Source: DASQEH01 sp038237745 (GTDB lineage Bacteria > Actinomycetota > Actinomycetes > Propionibacteriales > Nocardioidaceae). From it: a stretch of DNA of 64,000 nucleotides. The stretch spans positions 1-64,000 of the forward strand of contig JBBRYJ010000009.1 in NCBI GenBank assembly GCA_038237745.1, given 5' to 3'. Made by a program: the position numbers and the translations under genes. Below the pieces are notes generated by a model. That model had not been told where the DNA came from and made no database searches. It worked only from the letters and a program-made list of their open reading frames with translations. Shown piece by piece: positions 17,664-26,693 of the stretch (position 1 is the stretch's first letter; each line of letters begins with the position of its first letter).

Positions 17664-18842
17664 ATGAAGAGTCACTCTCTCGCCGTCGTTGGCGCGCTCG
17701 CTACTGCGTCGCTGAGCCTCGCCAATGCACCTTCTCCACCGGCCGCTGCTCACAGTGCAGACATAGGTCGGATCACCGTGGCGAAGCCGCTGTACGACAC
17801 CGGCGTGCGTTCCGACGTGTCCCGGCCGCTGGCCAGAGCCGCCGCGCCGCCGTCCATCCCGATGTTCCACCGCACTGTCACCGACGGCCGGCGGACGTTT
17901 CCCTACACGATGGTGGGAAAGGACCCTTTCGTGAGTCACGTCAGTGCGAGGAGCACCGTGGACGCGGTGCTGGTACCGGTAGTCATCCTCATGCACAACG
18001 GCGACACCTTCGACCCCACGGTTGCCGACTCGTGTGCCCGTTCGAGCTCGATCAGCCGCACCCTCGCCTCGCCGTTGTTCACCCGGAAGAAGTACAGGTG
18101 GGGAGGCAAGGTCGTGGGGACCGGTCAGTTCGTGAGCGTGTTTCGTCGCGCGGAGTTCTACGCGAAGACGAGACCGAACGGACTGAACCCCGACCTCCAG
18201 GTCAGGCTGGCCCCCACCACCGTCCGTCCCATCAAGGTGAAGGTGCCCGAAACAGCGTCAGCGGAAGGACAGCTCACCTGTGGGCGCCTCGGCGCGATCG
18301 AGATCGCCTGGTGGGATGGCTACATCCGGAGGGAGCTCCTCCCCACGCTGGCCGACAGGGGATACGGATCAGACACCTTTGCGATCTTCGAGCTGAGCAA
18401 TGTCGTCCAGTACGTCACCACGACGTCGACCTGTTGTGTCCTCGGTTACCACAGTGCCTTCTCCAACCCCGCCGACGGGGGCATCACGACGTACGTCTCA
18501 GCCATGTTCGACAACACCCACGGCCGCTTCAGCGGCAGTGCCGACATATCTGGGCTCAGCCACGAGATCGCCGAGTGGATGGACGACCCGCTCGTCGACG
18601 GCGTCGACAACAAGACCAGGAGGTGGGGGCACATCGGTCAGGTGAGTGGCTGCCAGACGACCCTCGAAGTGGGAGACCCCCTCAGCGGCATGCTCCAGCG
18701 GACCAGACTGGGCGGAAGAGTCTGGCACCCACAGGAGCTGGCCTTCCACTCGTGGTTCTACCACCGCACACCGAGTCTTGGAGTCAACGGGTGGTTCTCG
18801 AGCAAGGGCACGTTCACAGCCGATGCCAGGCGTTGCACCTGA
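17664..18842 (+). CDS. Secreted protein of unknown function with HEIAEWMDDP motif (possible metallohydrolase)
   Basis: A 392-residue protein with a signal peptide (MKSHSLAVVGALATASLSLANA, cleavage probably after AHS or PAAA). Near residue 305 SGLSHEIAEWMDDPLVDGV resembles the HExxH/HExxE helix of zinc hydrolases, but the third position is Glu and an Asp-Asp follows. Two adjacent cysteines occur in TTSTCCVLGYHSAF. The C-terminal part has WHPQELAFHSWFYHRTPSLGVNGWFSSKGTF. GGAGGT precedes the ATG. I do not recognise a named family; secretion and the motif suggest an extracellular metal-dependent enzyme, which is inference. Confidence 0.7.
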   Translation: MKSHSLAVVGALATASLSLANAPSPPAAAHSADIGRITVAKPLYDTGVRSDVSRPLARAAAPPSIPMFHRTVTDGRRTFPYTMVGKDPFVSHVSARSTVDAVLVPVVILMHNGDTFDPTVADSCARSSSISRTLASPLFTRKKYRWGGKVVGTGQFVSVFRRAEFYAKTRPNGLNPDLQVRLAPTTVRPIKVKVPETASAEGQLTCGRLGAIEIAWWDGYIRRELLPTLADRGYGSDTFAIFELSNVVQYVTTTSTCCVLGYHSAFSNPADGGITTYVSAMFDNTHGRFSGSADISGLSHEIAEWMDDPLVDGVDNKTRRWGHIGQVSGCQTTLEVGDPLSGMLQRTRLGGRVWHPQELAFHSWFYHRTPSLGVNGWFSSKGTFTADARRCT

Positions 18843-18922
18843 CCACGAGCGAGACTTCGGCAGCTTCGGCGAGATGGGTGTGAGAGTCTCCCTATGAGTC
18901 ACGGCCTCTACGAAGGGGAATC

Positions 18923-20034
18923 ATGCTCGACCTGCACGGCGTTCTAGAGAGGCACGTCGCCAACGGATCCGTCCCTGGAGCGGTGGGTCTGGTCGCCCGC
19001 GACGACCAGGTCGACGTGCAGGTGGTCGGCTCTGTGGACTTCGGGGGTACCGCTCCGATGTCTCGGGACTCGATCTTTCGCATCGCTTCGATAACCAAGC
19101 CCATCACGGCCGCCGCCGTCATGATGCTGGTGGAGGACGGCCGCATAGCGCTGCACGACTCTGTCGACCCCTGGCTGCCCGAGCTGGGGTCACCGTCTGT
19201 CGTCCGCACACCGACCGGTCCCGTCGACGATGTTGTGCCGGCCGCCAGACCGATCACGCTGCTCGATCTGCTGACCTTTCGTGCCGGGTACGGCTTCCCC
19301 CGGAGCGCCAGTTCGTCGCCGCCCCGGACGACTGGATGGCGGCGCTGTCTGGTATTCCGTTGCTGCACCATCCGGGCGATGCCTGGCTGTACAACACCTG
19401 CTCAGACATCCTGGGAGCTCTGATCGCCAGGGTCTCGGGTCGGCCACTGGAAGAGTTTCTTGATGAGAGGCTGTTCGACCCGCTCAGCATGTCCGACACT
19501 GGATTCGCAGTACCGGCCGCCAAGCTCGACCGGTTCACCAGCTACTACCGAACCGACCCTGAGCGTGGCCGCGAGCTTGTCGATCCCCCCGACGGGCAGT
19601 GGAGCAGCTTGCCGACGTTCCCGTCCGGTGCCGGTGGGCTGGTCTCGACCGTGGACGACTGGCATGCCTTCGCCCGGATGTTGCTCGCCGAAGGCGGCGC
19701 GAGCCATCGTCGGCTGTTGGCGCCCGAGTCGGTGCGGAAGATGACCTCAGACTGGCTGACCCGGGCCCAGCGCGACTCCAGCCGGCTGTTCCTCGAGAGT
19801 CAGGGATGGGGCTTCGGGGGCTCGGTCGACGTCGAAGGCATCGACCCCTGGAACGTGCCGGGGCGTTACGGCTGGGTCGGGGGGACCGGAACGGCGGCGC
19901 ACCTCACGCCGTCCACCGGCATGGTCACCATCCTGCTCAGCCAAATGGAGATGGCTGGACCGAGCGCGCCGATTCTGATGCGGGACTTTTGGCGCTACGC
20001 TGCCAGAGCGAACCCGCGTGGCGGCCCAATGTGA
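18923..20034 (+). pseudogene. Serine hydrolase (beta-lactamase/class C fold), frameshift and deletion
   Basis: The first part (18923 to about 19290) encodes a class-C-type hydrolase start: IFRIASITKPITAAAVMMLVEDG with the SxxK motif (SITK), then PITLLDLLTFRAGYGF. The rest continues in another frame from about 19305: QFVAAPDDWMAALSGIPLLHHPGDAWLYNTCSDILGALIARVSG with the YxN motif, and RYGWVGGTGTAAHLTPSTG with the third motif. Between the two parts roughly 30 residues normally present are missing and the frame changes. GAAGGGGAATC precedes the ATG. The catalytic elements survive, but no single frame joins them. Confidence 0.8.
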
Positions 20035-20185
20035 ATGGCTTGACGCTGGCCTTAGTCGGCGATCGGAGCGTCCCTGGGACCTCGCCTCGCAGACCTGAAG
20101 TGTGCCCATGCGAAGAGCGGAGTGACCTGGAAGCCATCGGCACGTCTCCTTGGGGGGCCGTGGGTCAGGGATACCGCTGCAGACA

Positions 20186-20430
20186 TCGTCCTTGATCCTC
20201 GCCGACGACCAGCCGACCTCCTCGATCACGAACATGCCGTACATCTCGGCACAACGCGACGCTGGTGCCTACGTCCAGCTGACCGGTGAGGTCAACAACG
20301 CGTTGTGCTGTCCTTCTCGGGCCACAATAGTTTCCGGGATGGTGGACACCCGCACCGGAGTCACCAACGACGTCCAGGCTGGCAACTTCAATCCGGCCGA
20401 CACGATCGGCGTGGCGCTGCAGGGCGTGCG
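20186..20430 (+). pseudogene. Fragment of a sulfatase (formylglycine-type) gene
   Basis: The frame reads LILADDQPTSSITNMPYI, then GEVNNALCCPSRATIVSGMVDTRTGVTND. The first piece is the metal-binding N-terminus of type I sulfatases (LxxDDQ) and the second holds the CxPSR formylglycine motif (CCPSR) with its flanking consensus. The rest of a sulfatase (usually 450-550 residues) is absent, and the reading continues into unrelated sequence. No start codon or ribosome site fits. Confidence 0.75.
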
Positions 20431-20555
20431 GAAGAACATCTCATACGCCACCCAGCCCGCGAGACTGCAGACGACGATGTACCAGATGATATCGGGACAG
20501 GAGCGGTACCAGGCGCCCCGCAAGGGGCTTGGCGGGGACAGGCGGAGGGGCGAGA

Positions 20556-21332
20556 ATGGCGAACTACGTGCAGCTTGGCGCGGTAAGGACCTGGTACGAC
20601 GAACATGGTGAAGGCGAGCCACTCGTGTTGCTTCACGGCGGCCTGGTGGATGCACGGTTCTTCGAACCCAACCTGGGACCACTGTCCTCGAGGTTTCACG
20701 TCTACACGCCGGAGCGGCGCGGTCATGGGCACACGCCGGACGTCGAGGGCCCGATCAGCTGTCAGCTGATGGCCGATGACACGATCGCCTTCCTTACCGA
20801 GGTCGTCGGCAAGCCTGCGGATCTGGTCGGGCACAGCGACGGCGCTTTCGTCGCCATGCTCGTGGCGATGCAGCGGCCAGAGCTGGTCAACCGACTCGTG
20901 ATGATCAGTGGCGGCTACAACAAGTCCGGCGAGGCGATGTCGCACATGGACTTCGACGTCGACCAGGTCGTCCAGTTCCTCGGCTCGGCTTATGGCGAGG
21001 TTTCTCCGGATGGCGAGGCACACTTCCCCGTGGTGGTGGCGAAGATCGGTGACATGGCGAAGGTCGAGCCGGATCTGGATGTGTCAGAGCTTGCCAAGGT
21101 GAGCCAGCGCTCGCTCGTGATGTTCTCCGACGATGACCTGATGACGCTGACCCACGCGGTGGGCATGTACGACGCTTTGCCGGATGCAGAGCTGGCTATC
21201 GTGCCGGGCACCTCGCACTTCCTGACGCTGGAGAAGCCGGACCTGGTGAACACCATCGTGCTGGACTTCCTCACCAACGAGCCGGTGCCCACGGTCGCCG
21301 CAATCCGGCGAGCACCGAGGGCTGGCTCGTAG
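20556..21332 (+). CDS. Alpha/beta hydrolase
   Basis: A 258-residue cytoplasmic alpha/beta hydrolase. LVLLHGGLVDARFFEPNLGPLSSRFHVYTPERRGHGHTP is the oxyanion-hole region, PADLVGHSDGAFVAMLVAMQRPELV the nucleophile elbow (GHSDG), SDDDLM the acid and GTSHF the histidine. GGAGGGG precedes the ATG at 20556, which is chosen over an upstream in-frame start lacking such a site. The substrate is not identifiable. It lies between a sulfatase fragment and a GGDEF gene with no operon context. Confidence 0.88.
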   Translation: MANYVQLGAVRTWYDEHGEGEPLVLLHGGLVDARFFEPNLGPLSSRFHVYTPERRGHGHTPDVEGPISCQLMADDTIAFLTEVVGKPADLVGHSDGAFVAMLVAMQRPELVNRLVMISGGYNKSGEAMSHMDFDVDQVVQFLGSAYGEVSPDGEAHFPVVVAKIGDMAKVEPDLDVSELAKVSQRSLVMFSDDDLMTLTHAVGMYDALPDAELAIVPGTSHFLTLEKPDLVNTIVLDFLTNEPVPTVAAIRRAPRAGS

Positions 21333-21587
21333 AGCGAGAGGCTCGGCTGACCGAAGCCTGCGACGTCAGAGCCACTCTGGGCTGCCGACTGCCCTAAGAC
21401 CCCGAACCGCCGCAGACATCAGGGTCCGCCGCCTCGGGCTGAGAACTGCCACACTTATTCTCAAGGGGTGGCTCCTTCGGGTGGACCCTCTAGGCCCCAT
21501 CCGGCGTTCGGTCGCTAGGTGGGGCCGAACCCGTTAGCGGGGTCGCTACCACCTAGCAGGACCTCCGGGTTTGAGTCAGGGGGACCA

Positions 21588-22430
21588 TTGCGACAGCATG
21601 ACCGGATGGTGAGGGACGCTGCCGATGGCAGCCGCGCGCAGGAGCACAACGCAGGGCCAGTGCCCCGGCTCGAGGCGGTCGACGATCGCAACAGGAGTGC
21701 CGACGACCGCGACCGGACAGCCGAGGGCCGGGACGAGGTGTCAGAAGCCCACCAACACGCATCTGATGCTCGCGACTCCCACGCAGATGACAGAGACCGG
21801 CGAGCAGATGCTCGTGAGCAGATGGCAGTTGCCGGTGGGGATGTGGGGGCCTCGTCCGACCGGGCGGGGGCGTTGAGGGACCGCCGTGGGGCAGCCACCG
21901 ACCGCGACCAAGCGGCTCACGACCGTCAGGCTGCTTCGACAGATCGCGTGATGTCCGCCGCGGACCGAGCCGCCTCATCCGTCGACGAGCTCACAGGGGC
22001 ATATCGGAGGGCCGCCGGCTTGGCGGAGCTTCGAAGGGAGACAGCGAGAGCGAGGCGAACTCGGGAGCCTTTCGTGCTTGCATTCGTCGATGTGGACAAC
22101 CTCAAGGTCGTGAACGACTCGCTTGGACATGCGTCCGGTGACGAGCTTCTCCGCCGAGTGGTCGAGTCCATCAGCAAGCACCTTCGGCCCTACGACCTGA
22201 TCGTTCGCTTCGGTGGCGACGAGTTCTTGTGTGCACTCCTCAACATCACCATTCAGCAGGCGGCCGAACGGTTTGAACTCATCAATGCGGACTTAGCGGT
22301 ACGTCCGCAGGTATCCATCACTGCCGGGCTCGCCGCGCTCGAGGCAGACGACTCGCTTGACGACGTGATCGCACGAGCGGACGGTGCGCTGCGCGCGGAG
22401 CGCACGCAGCGAGCAACCGCTCGACAGTGA
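21588..22430 (+). CDS. Diguanylate cyclase (GGDEF) with N-terminal RD-repeat region
   Basis: The C-terminal domain is a GGDEF cyclase: TGAYRRAAGLAELRRETARARR, VLAFVDVDNLKVVNDSLGHASGDELLRRV, and RFGGDEFLC holding the active-site loop. It would make cyclic di-GMP from two GTP. The N-terminal 130 residues are unusual: a highly charged run of repeated A-D-x-R-D units (RSADDRDRTAEGRDE, ASDARDSHADDRDRRADARE, RRGAATDRDQAAHDR) likely to form a long helix. No signal peptide or membrane segment is seen. Start choice is uncertain: a TTG at 21588 follows AGGGGG at good spacing, while ATG at 21606 and GTG at 21519 lack one. Confidence 0.82.
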   Translation: MRQHDRMVRDAADGSRAQEHNAGPVPRLEAVDDRNRSADDRDRTAEGRDEVSEAHQHASDARDSHADDRDRRADAREQMAVAGGDVGASSDRAGALRDRRGAATDRDQAAHDRQAASTDRVMSAADRAASSVDELTGAYRRAAGLAELRRETARARRTREPFVLAFVDVDNLKVVNDSLGHASGDELLRRVVESISKHLRPYDLIVRFGGDEFLCALLNITIQQAAERFELINADLAVRPQVSITAGLAALEADDSLDDVIARADGALRAERTQRATARQ

Positions 22431-22560
22431 GCCATGGCTGGCTGGCATCTGTGCGACAGTGAAAGCGAGCCGCGGTGCGCTTCGGCCTTCCATCGACGCG
22501 GGGTCATTCCGGCTGACACGGGGAAGCTCACCAAACCGGGGCATCTCTCAGGGGGAGCCG

Positions 22561-22922
22561 ATGACTTCTTCGCATTCGCACCACGCGGGGCCGCGAGCGC
22601 AGGATACCGATGACGTGGCCGAAGCGCACATGCGCGTCGGCGGCCAAGACGACTCGACACCCGCCGATCGAGAACACGATATCGCTGACATCCTGGCGGC
22701 AGGGAATCGTAGAGATGCCTTGGCAGACGAACGAGACACCGTTGCCGACCAGCGCGACATGGCCGCGAACCTCGACGCCTTCGTGCACAACGTCGATGAC
22801 GATGACGCGTTCAGGCGCGGCAGCTGGCGAGCCAGGACCGAAGGAACTCCAAAGAGGACCGGATCGCGTCCGAGGAAGACAGGTCGTACCTTGCTTCCGG
22901 CGGGCAGCACGACACCGAATGA
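22561..22922 (+). pseudogene. RD-repeat protein related to the GGDEF N-terminus, single-base frameshift
   Basis: The ATG at 22561 has GGGGGAG upstream. The protein reads HDIADILAAGNRRDALADERDTVADQRDMAANLDAF, with the same A-D-x-R-D repeat style as the preceding GGDEF protein. Near 22812 one base appears to be lost. In the original frame QLASQDRRNSKEDRIASEEDRSYLASGG continues the repeat style to a TGA at 22920-22922, whereas the shifted frame runs on as arginine-rich nonsense to 23028. Repaired, the product would be about 120 residues and almost entirely helical. Such small proteins occur beside GGDEF genes in actinomycetes; function unknown. Confidence 0.65.
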
Positions 22923-23266
22923 CTCGCGAGACTCCCGCGCGGCGGCTGGTCCGCTCGCTGGGCCGGCTCCTGTTGGGCTGCGGATCACGGGCGGAGAAAG
23001 AGGACACCGAGAGGACGGCCTTCAGTAGGCAGGCAGTGCCGAGTCGTCGGTAGCTGTCGCTCCGATCCGGGTGACAGCTGAGTCGCGGACCCGCCTGATC
23101 GGGGACCGAGGCGGTCGACGCGGCCAAATCGTACGCGGCATGTTGCCGTAGATCGTCTCGATGCTCTCGGTCTTGACGCGGTAGCTCTCGTGCCAGATTC
23201 TGGCTCGAACTCAGCAGCCTCGCAGGCTCAGCCATGCTCGCTTGGTCGGACTATGGAAGAACAGCA
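22923..23266. other. Stretch without a recognisable gene
   Basis: About 340 bases between the frameshifted RD-repeat gene and the terminator hairpin of the next (minus-strand) gene. No frame shows a family resemblance or a convincing ribosome binding site. Confidence 0.4.
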
Positions 23267-23305
23267 AGGCCCGAGCACGGCAGTCTCGCTGCCTTGCTCG
23301 GGCCT
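23267..23305 (-). terminator. Strong hairpin terminator for the secreted-protein gene
   Basis: AGGCCCGAGCA and TGCTCGGGCCT form a perfect 11-bp stem. The loop itself can fold (GGCAG/CTGCC). The hairpin lies 20 bases beyond the stop of the minus-strand gene at 23325 and is followed on that strand by a pyrimidine-rich run (TTGCTGTTCTTCC). Confidence 0.8.
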
Positions 23306-23324
23306 GCTGGGAACTGTGGTGCCG

Positions 23325-24149
23325 TTAGAAGGACCGCATCAAAGCGTCAACGCTTCTGAGCTGCGCCTCGGACAGAATCATCAGCGAGTTGCGGATCTCG
23401 GTCCGCATCGCCTGCAGAGCCGGGTCGGGTCCACCGTTTGCCGACGTCCCGCTTGGAGAGACCGGGTCGAGCTTGCTGCCGGCGTAATCGCGAACCTTGT
23501 GCAGAACGACGTGTAGCTGGTGTCCGTTGAGGTTCATGACGGCCGGACGGATCTTCAGCCGCAGAGCCTCCAGGTCGGCCTTGACGCCGAGCATTCGGTT
23601 GGGAGTGAAGGCATCCCTCAGGTTGTGCGTGCAGTACACGTGCACCATCTCGACGGGCATGGACATGTTGTGGCTGTGGGCGCGGGGAATGGACCCGAGC
23701 GACGGAAGAGGGACACCGGTGAACATGACGCCGACAAGCTTGCCGTTATCGACCAGGGCCGCCCGCGGTTCCGCCGTGTGCAGGCCCCTCGACCTCGAGC
23801 TCGGGTTGAAGAGGTGTGTCGGTCTGGATGGGTTCGACATGCCCGCCCGCCATCTTCCCCTGAGTCCCTTGGCGGAGTGGGTGCGGCAGAAGTCGTTGAC
23901 CCCGTTGAGCAGGTTCTGTGCCTCGGCACGGTCTGCCGCCGAAGCACGGGCGATACGTGGCACATACGTGGAGTTGGACGGTTCGACCATCTCCACCTTG
24001 TTGCCGGTAGGGCCGGTCATCACGACCGTCGAGCCTTTCGGCATGCTGTGTCCGGCCGAAGCGCTCGAGACGAGCAGCGTCGATGCGCCGAGTGATCCCA
24101 CGAGGGCCGCAACGGCCGTCCCGCACACGAAGCTCTTTCGCAATCTCAT
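23325..24149 (-). CDS. Secreted protein of unknown function
   Basis: A 274-residue protein with a clear signal peptide (MRLRKSFVCGTAVAALVGSLGASTLLVSSASA). The mature part contains ADRAEAQNLLNGVNDFCRTHS, then AHSHNMSMPVEMVHVYCTHNLRDAFTPNRMLGVKADL and LRLKIRPAVMNLNGHQLHVVLHKVRDYAG. Two cysteines (in DFC and VYC) could form a disulfide. The many histidines in the middle are suggestive but no catalytic pattern was recognised. The gene is monocistronic with its own terminator. I do not recognise the family. Confidence 0.75.
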   Translation of the reverse strand: MRLRKSFVCGTAVAALVGSLGASTLLVSSASAGHSMPKGSTVVMTGPTGNKVEMVEPSNSTYVPRIARASAADRAEAQNLLNGVNDFCRTHSAKGLRGRWRAGMSNPSRPTHLFNPSSRSRGLHTAEPRAALVDNGKLVGVMFTGVPLPSLGSIPRAHSHNMSMPVEMVHVYCTHNLRDAFTPNRMLGVKADLEALRLKIRPAVMNLNGHQLHVVLHKVRDYAGSKLDPVSPSGTSANGGPDPALQAMRTEIRNSLMILSEAQLRSVDALMRSF

Positions 24150-24358
24150 GCTTGTCCCTTCGATCGTGGAGGGGCGTGGCAGTTCGACACGAAATGTCGC
24201 GACGCGCCCTTCTTTCTAACGACCACTATAACTCACCGTAATTATTTAGTGACACATTGTCTATCTTTGCCCAAGGGGTCCGTGGGCAAGGGCCCGCCCC
24301 CGGGCGCACGACGAGCTCGGACCCTGCAGGGGTCCTTCCCATACCTAGGTCGGCTTGG

Positions 24359-24364
24359 TAATCT
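24359..24364 (+). promoter_or_regulatory. -10 box of a leaderless padR transcript
   Basis: TAATCT (TANNNT) ends eight bases before the GTG start of the PadR gene and no Shine-Dalgarno sequence is present, which fits a leaderless mRNA. An AT-rich stretch at about 24225-24275, unusual in this GC-rich window, lies upstream between this gene and the divergent secreted-protein gene. Confidence 0.55.
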
Positions 24365-24371
24365 GGCGACT

Positions 24372-24707
24372 GTGACGCCGACGGACAGACTACGAGGCCA
24401 CCTGGAAGGGCTCCTGCTCGGCGCGCTCGCGGCCTCTGGACCGGCGCATGGATACGCGCTCATCGTGACGCTACGTCGCCGGAGCGGCGGAGAGTTCGAC
24501 CTGCCCGAGGGCAGCGTGTACCCGGCGCTACACCGCCTCGAGCGTGCCGGACTGGTCGAGAGTGCCTGGGTCACCGCTGCCACCAGGCGACGACGTGTGT
24601 ACGCCCTCACCGCCGCCGGCAATGAGGCCCTGGCGGCCGAACGGCTGACGTGGTCCCGTTTCGCCTCGGCGGTCCACGGGGTGCTCGAGCCGGGAGTCTT
24701 GCTATGA
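24372..24707 (+). CDS. PadR-family transcriptional regulator
   Basis: A 111-residue winged-helix protein: LEGLLLGALAASGPAHGYALIVTLRRRSGGEFDLPEGSVYPALHRLERAGLVESAW is the PadR DNA-binding core, with the wing in RRRRVYALTAAGNEAL. The GTG at 24372 is preferred because the family begins just before RLRGHLEGLLLGAL and a -10 box is at leaderless distance. Its stop overlaps the next ATG (ATGA). PadR genes are commonly paired with a membrane protein of the HAAS/DUF1700 type, as here, and usually repress their own operon. Confidence 0.93.
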   Translation: MTPTDRLRGHLEGLLLGALAASGPAHGYALIVTLRRRSGGEFDLPEGSVYPALHRLERAGLVESAWVTAATRRRRVYALTAAGNEALAAERLTWSRFASAVHGVLEPGVLL

Positions 24708-25510
24708 ACGACGCCATCGACCAGTACCTCGACCGGCTGGCCGACCGCGTGCACCCCGCCGGCGCCCGGCTCCGTCGGGTACTGGGTGAGTGCGAGGCTC
24801 ACCTGCGCGAATCGGCCGATGCGCTGCACCGCGACGGTCTGGATGAGCGCGCGGCGGCTCAGGCCGCGATCGACAGGTTCGGATCGGAGGAGACGGTTGC
24901 GGCGCCACTACGCCCCTCGCCGATGCGAGTGGCTCGCCAAGCCGTGCGCACACTGTGGATGCTCTCCGGCATCGGGATGGTCGCCGTGGGAGCCAGCGGC
25001 TTGCTCGCCTGGCTGCTGCGTGCCACCGCGGGAGCACGCTTCGTCGCGGGTGACAGTCTGGGAAGCACCTATACGCCGGCTCGGTGCGCCGACTTCTTGG
25101 AGTACTACCCGGGCGCCGGCAGCTGCGCCACTGCAGCCGCGCTGCACCACGCGGACGAGATCGTCGCAACGAGGCTCTTCGCAGGCGTGGTGGGAGGTGT
25201 GCTCCTGGCCTGTTACGTCTGGTACAGGCGGGGCCACCGCGGAGACGAGGTGGCCCTACCTGCCGCCGCCGCACCGATGGTCGCGGCGGTCCTATTCGGT
25301 GTTGCGGCCGGGTTGCTGCTGATGGACTCACTCGCCCTGACCGCCGGAGAGCTCGCCAATGGTGAGGCAACCGCTGGTATCGGGGATCCCCTCAGCGCCG
25401 GGCTGGTGGCACTCGGCGCGGCTCTTCTGGCGGTGGTCACAACCCTGCGAAGCATTTCTGGTGGGGCTCCGCTCAGCGTGCGCAGGATCGCGTCGACTAC
25501 GTCGCTCTGA
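24704..25510 (+). CDS. Membrane protein with N-terminal permease-prefix (HAAS-like) domain, PadR partner
   Basis: A 268-residue protein. Residues 1-65 (AIDQYLDRLADRVHPAGARLRRVLGECEAHLRESAD...AAAQAAIDRFGSEETVA) match the small helical domain found at the start of PadR-linked membrane proteins. Four hydrophobic segments follow (about residues 80-105, 165-182, 188-210 and 232-250). Between the first two is an extracytoplasmic loop with three cysteines (ARCADFLEYYPGAGSCATAA). Translation is coupled to padR by the ATGA overlap. The role is unknown; a stress-sensing or envelope function is often assumed for such pairs. Confidence 0.85.
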   Translation: MNDAIDQYLDRLADRVHPAGARLRRVLGECEAHLRESADALHRDGLDERAAAQAAIDRFGSEETVAAPLRPSPMRVARQAVRTLWMLSGIGMVAVGASGLLAWLLRATAGARFVAGDSLGSTYTPARCADFLEYYPGAGSCATAAALHHADEIVATRLFAGVVGGVLLACYVWYRRGHRGDEVALPAAAAPMVAAVLFGVAAGLLLMDSLALTAGELANGEATAGIGDPLSAGLVALGAALLAVVTTLRSISGGAPLSVRRIASTTSL

Positions 25511-25590
25511 CTGGCCCATCCCGGCGGAGGCACTCCCACGGGGAGCAGTTGTGCGGTACCAAGAGGGCAGGTGTGCTGGAGCTCGAAGGG

Positions 25591-26496
25591 CTACAGGCCG
25601 AAGGCGGCCCGCATGTCGGGCGCGGTGGCACCGTTGCGGAGCGGGCTCACACCCAAGACCTGCGCGTAGTACCTGGTCAGTGAGTAGTGGGTCAGGGGAG
25701 TGGTCACGACCTCCGACGACATCCCAGCGTGCATCACCACTGTCAACACGTTGTTGTCGTTGAGGCGGTCGTCCTCGTCCGCGGTGACGACCACCACCAG
25801 CCGGCCGGATGTGAAGTCGGGACTGGCGAGCACGGTCCCGAGATAGGTCTTCAGCCAGCCGTCGGCGACGGCGAGGGTGCAGTTGTGGGCGTCGTTGCAG
25901 ACGTTCGGGATGACCATGCCTACGTTCGGCAGGGTGGCGTTCTCGGCGTTGGCAAGCAATGAGGGGAGCCCCACGTCGAACTGGCCGCAGCGGGCCCCGC
26001 TGGCCGCGAAGTAGGTCCAGGGGTTGTGCCGCACCGCGTACTGGGCGGCGGAGGCGAGCGCGCAGTTGCTCGTCATGCCTTCTGCATAGGTTCTGGCCGT
26101 TCGCCCAGCATCCAGCGCCTGGTCGAAGATGCTGTTTGCAGGACCGACCTTCAAGGCGTTGACGGCCGGAGCCGAGTCATCCGTGACCCCGAAGGTGGAG
26201 CCTCCAGCGATCGCCAGGTAGTTCGGGAGTGAAGGGTGTCGGATCGCCGTCCAGTTCGTGGCATAGCCGTACTGCTGAGCGAGGCTGAACAGGTAGGGCA
26301 TCTGGCTGCGCATCTGGCTGTACGAGTGGTTCTCCTCGAGGAATGCCAGCACCTTCGTGGGAGTGGCCGAGGCGGAACCGGCGATGTCTGCGTCGGATGG
26401 CAACGGACTCGCGTCGACGCCGGGAGCGACGAGCGCCGTCGCGGCGACGACCAGGAGCGCCGAGGCGAGCAGGGGGAGTCGCAGGAGGCCAGACAC
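25591..26496 (-). CDS. Secreted phosphoesterase (PF04185, acid phosphatase/phospholipase C-like)
   Basis: A 301-residue protein with a signal peptide (SGLLRLPLLASALLVVAATALVAPGVDA). AFLEENHSYSQM holds the ENHS metal site, TAIRHPSLPNYLAIAGGSTFG the HPSLPNY loop characteristic of this phosphoesterase family, and VVVTADEDDRLNDNNVLTVVMH the late Asp-Glu-Asp metal ligands. The GTG at 26496 is preferred over a TTG seven codons upstream because GGAAAGG lies seven bases before it and the signal peptide then has a normal length. It is divergent from a secreted metallophosphoesterase, so the two may serve extracellular phosphate release. Confidence 0.87.
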   Translation of the reverse strand: MSGLLRLPLLASALLVVAATALVAPGVDASPLPSDADIAGSASATPTKVLAFLEENHSYSQMRSQMPYLFSLAQQYGYATNWTAIRHPSLPNYLAIAGGSTFGVTDDSAPAVNALKVGPANSIFDQALDAGRTARTYAEGMTSNCALASAAQYAVRHNPWTYFAASGARCGQFDVGLPSLLANAENATLPNVGMVIPNVCNDAHNCTLAVADGWLKTYLGTVLASPDFTSGRLVVVVTADEDDRLNDNNVLTVVMHAGMSSEVVTTPLTHYSLTRYYAQVLGVSPLRNGATAPDMRAAFGL

Positions 26497-26693
26497 AGGG
26501 CCGCCTTTCCGGAACAACGAGATGGACCGAGTAGTAACTGAGAGTAAATTTTCAAGTACCTACAGTATCGTTGGTTTGCCGCTCTGTCCGACCTTCAGCT
26601 CGTTACGACGATCTTGGGCGGCGTTCGGGCGGTCGTCAGGATTCGGCCACGCCAGCTCACTCTGAGTGCTAATCTCATTACTCTGCGCTTCCA

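Noticed and set aside
20430..20555. Continuation of the sulfatase frame (RKNISYATQPARLQTT...)
   Set aside because: It no longer resembles a sulfatase and was not assigned to any family.
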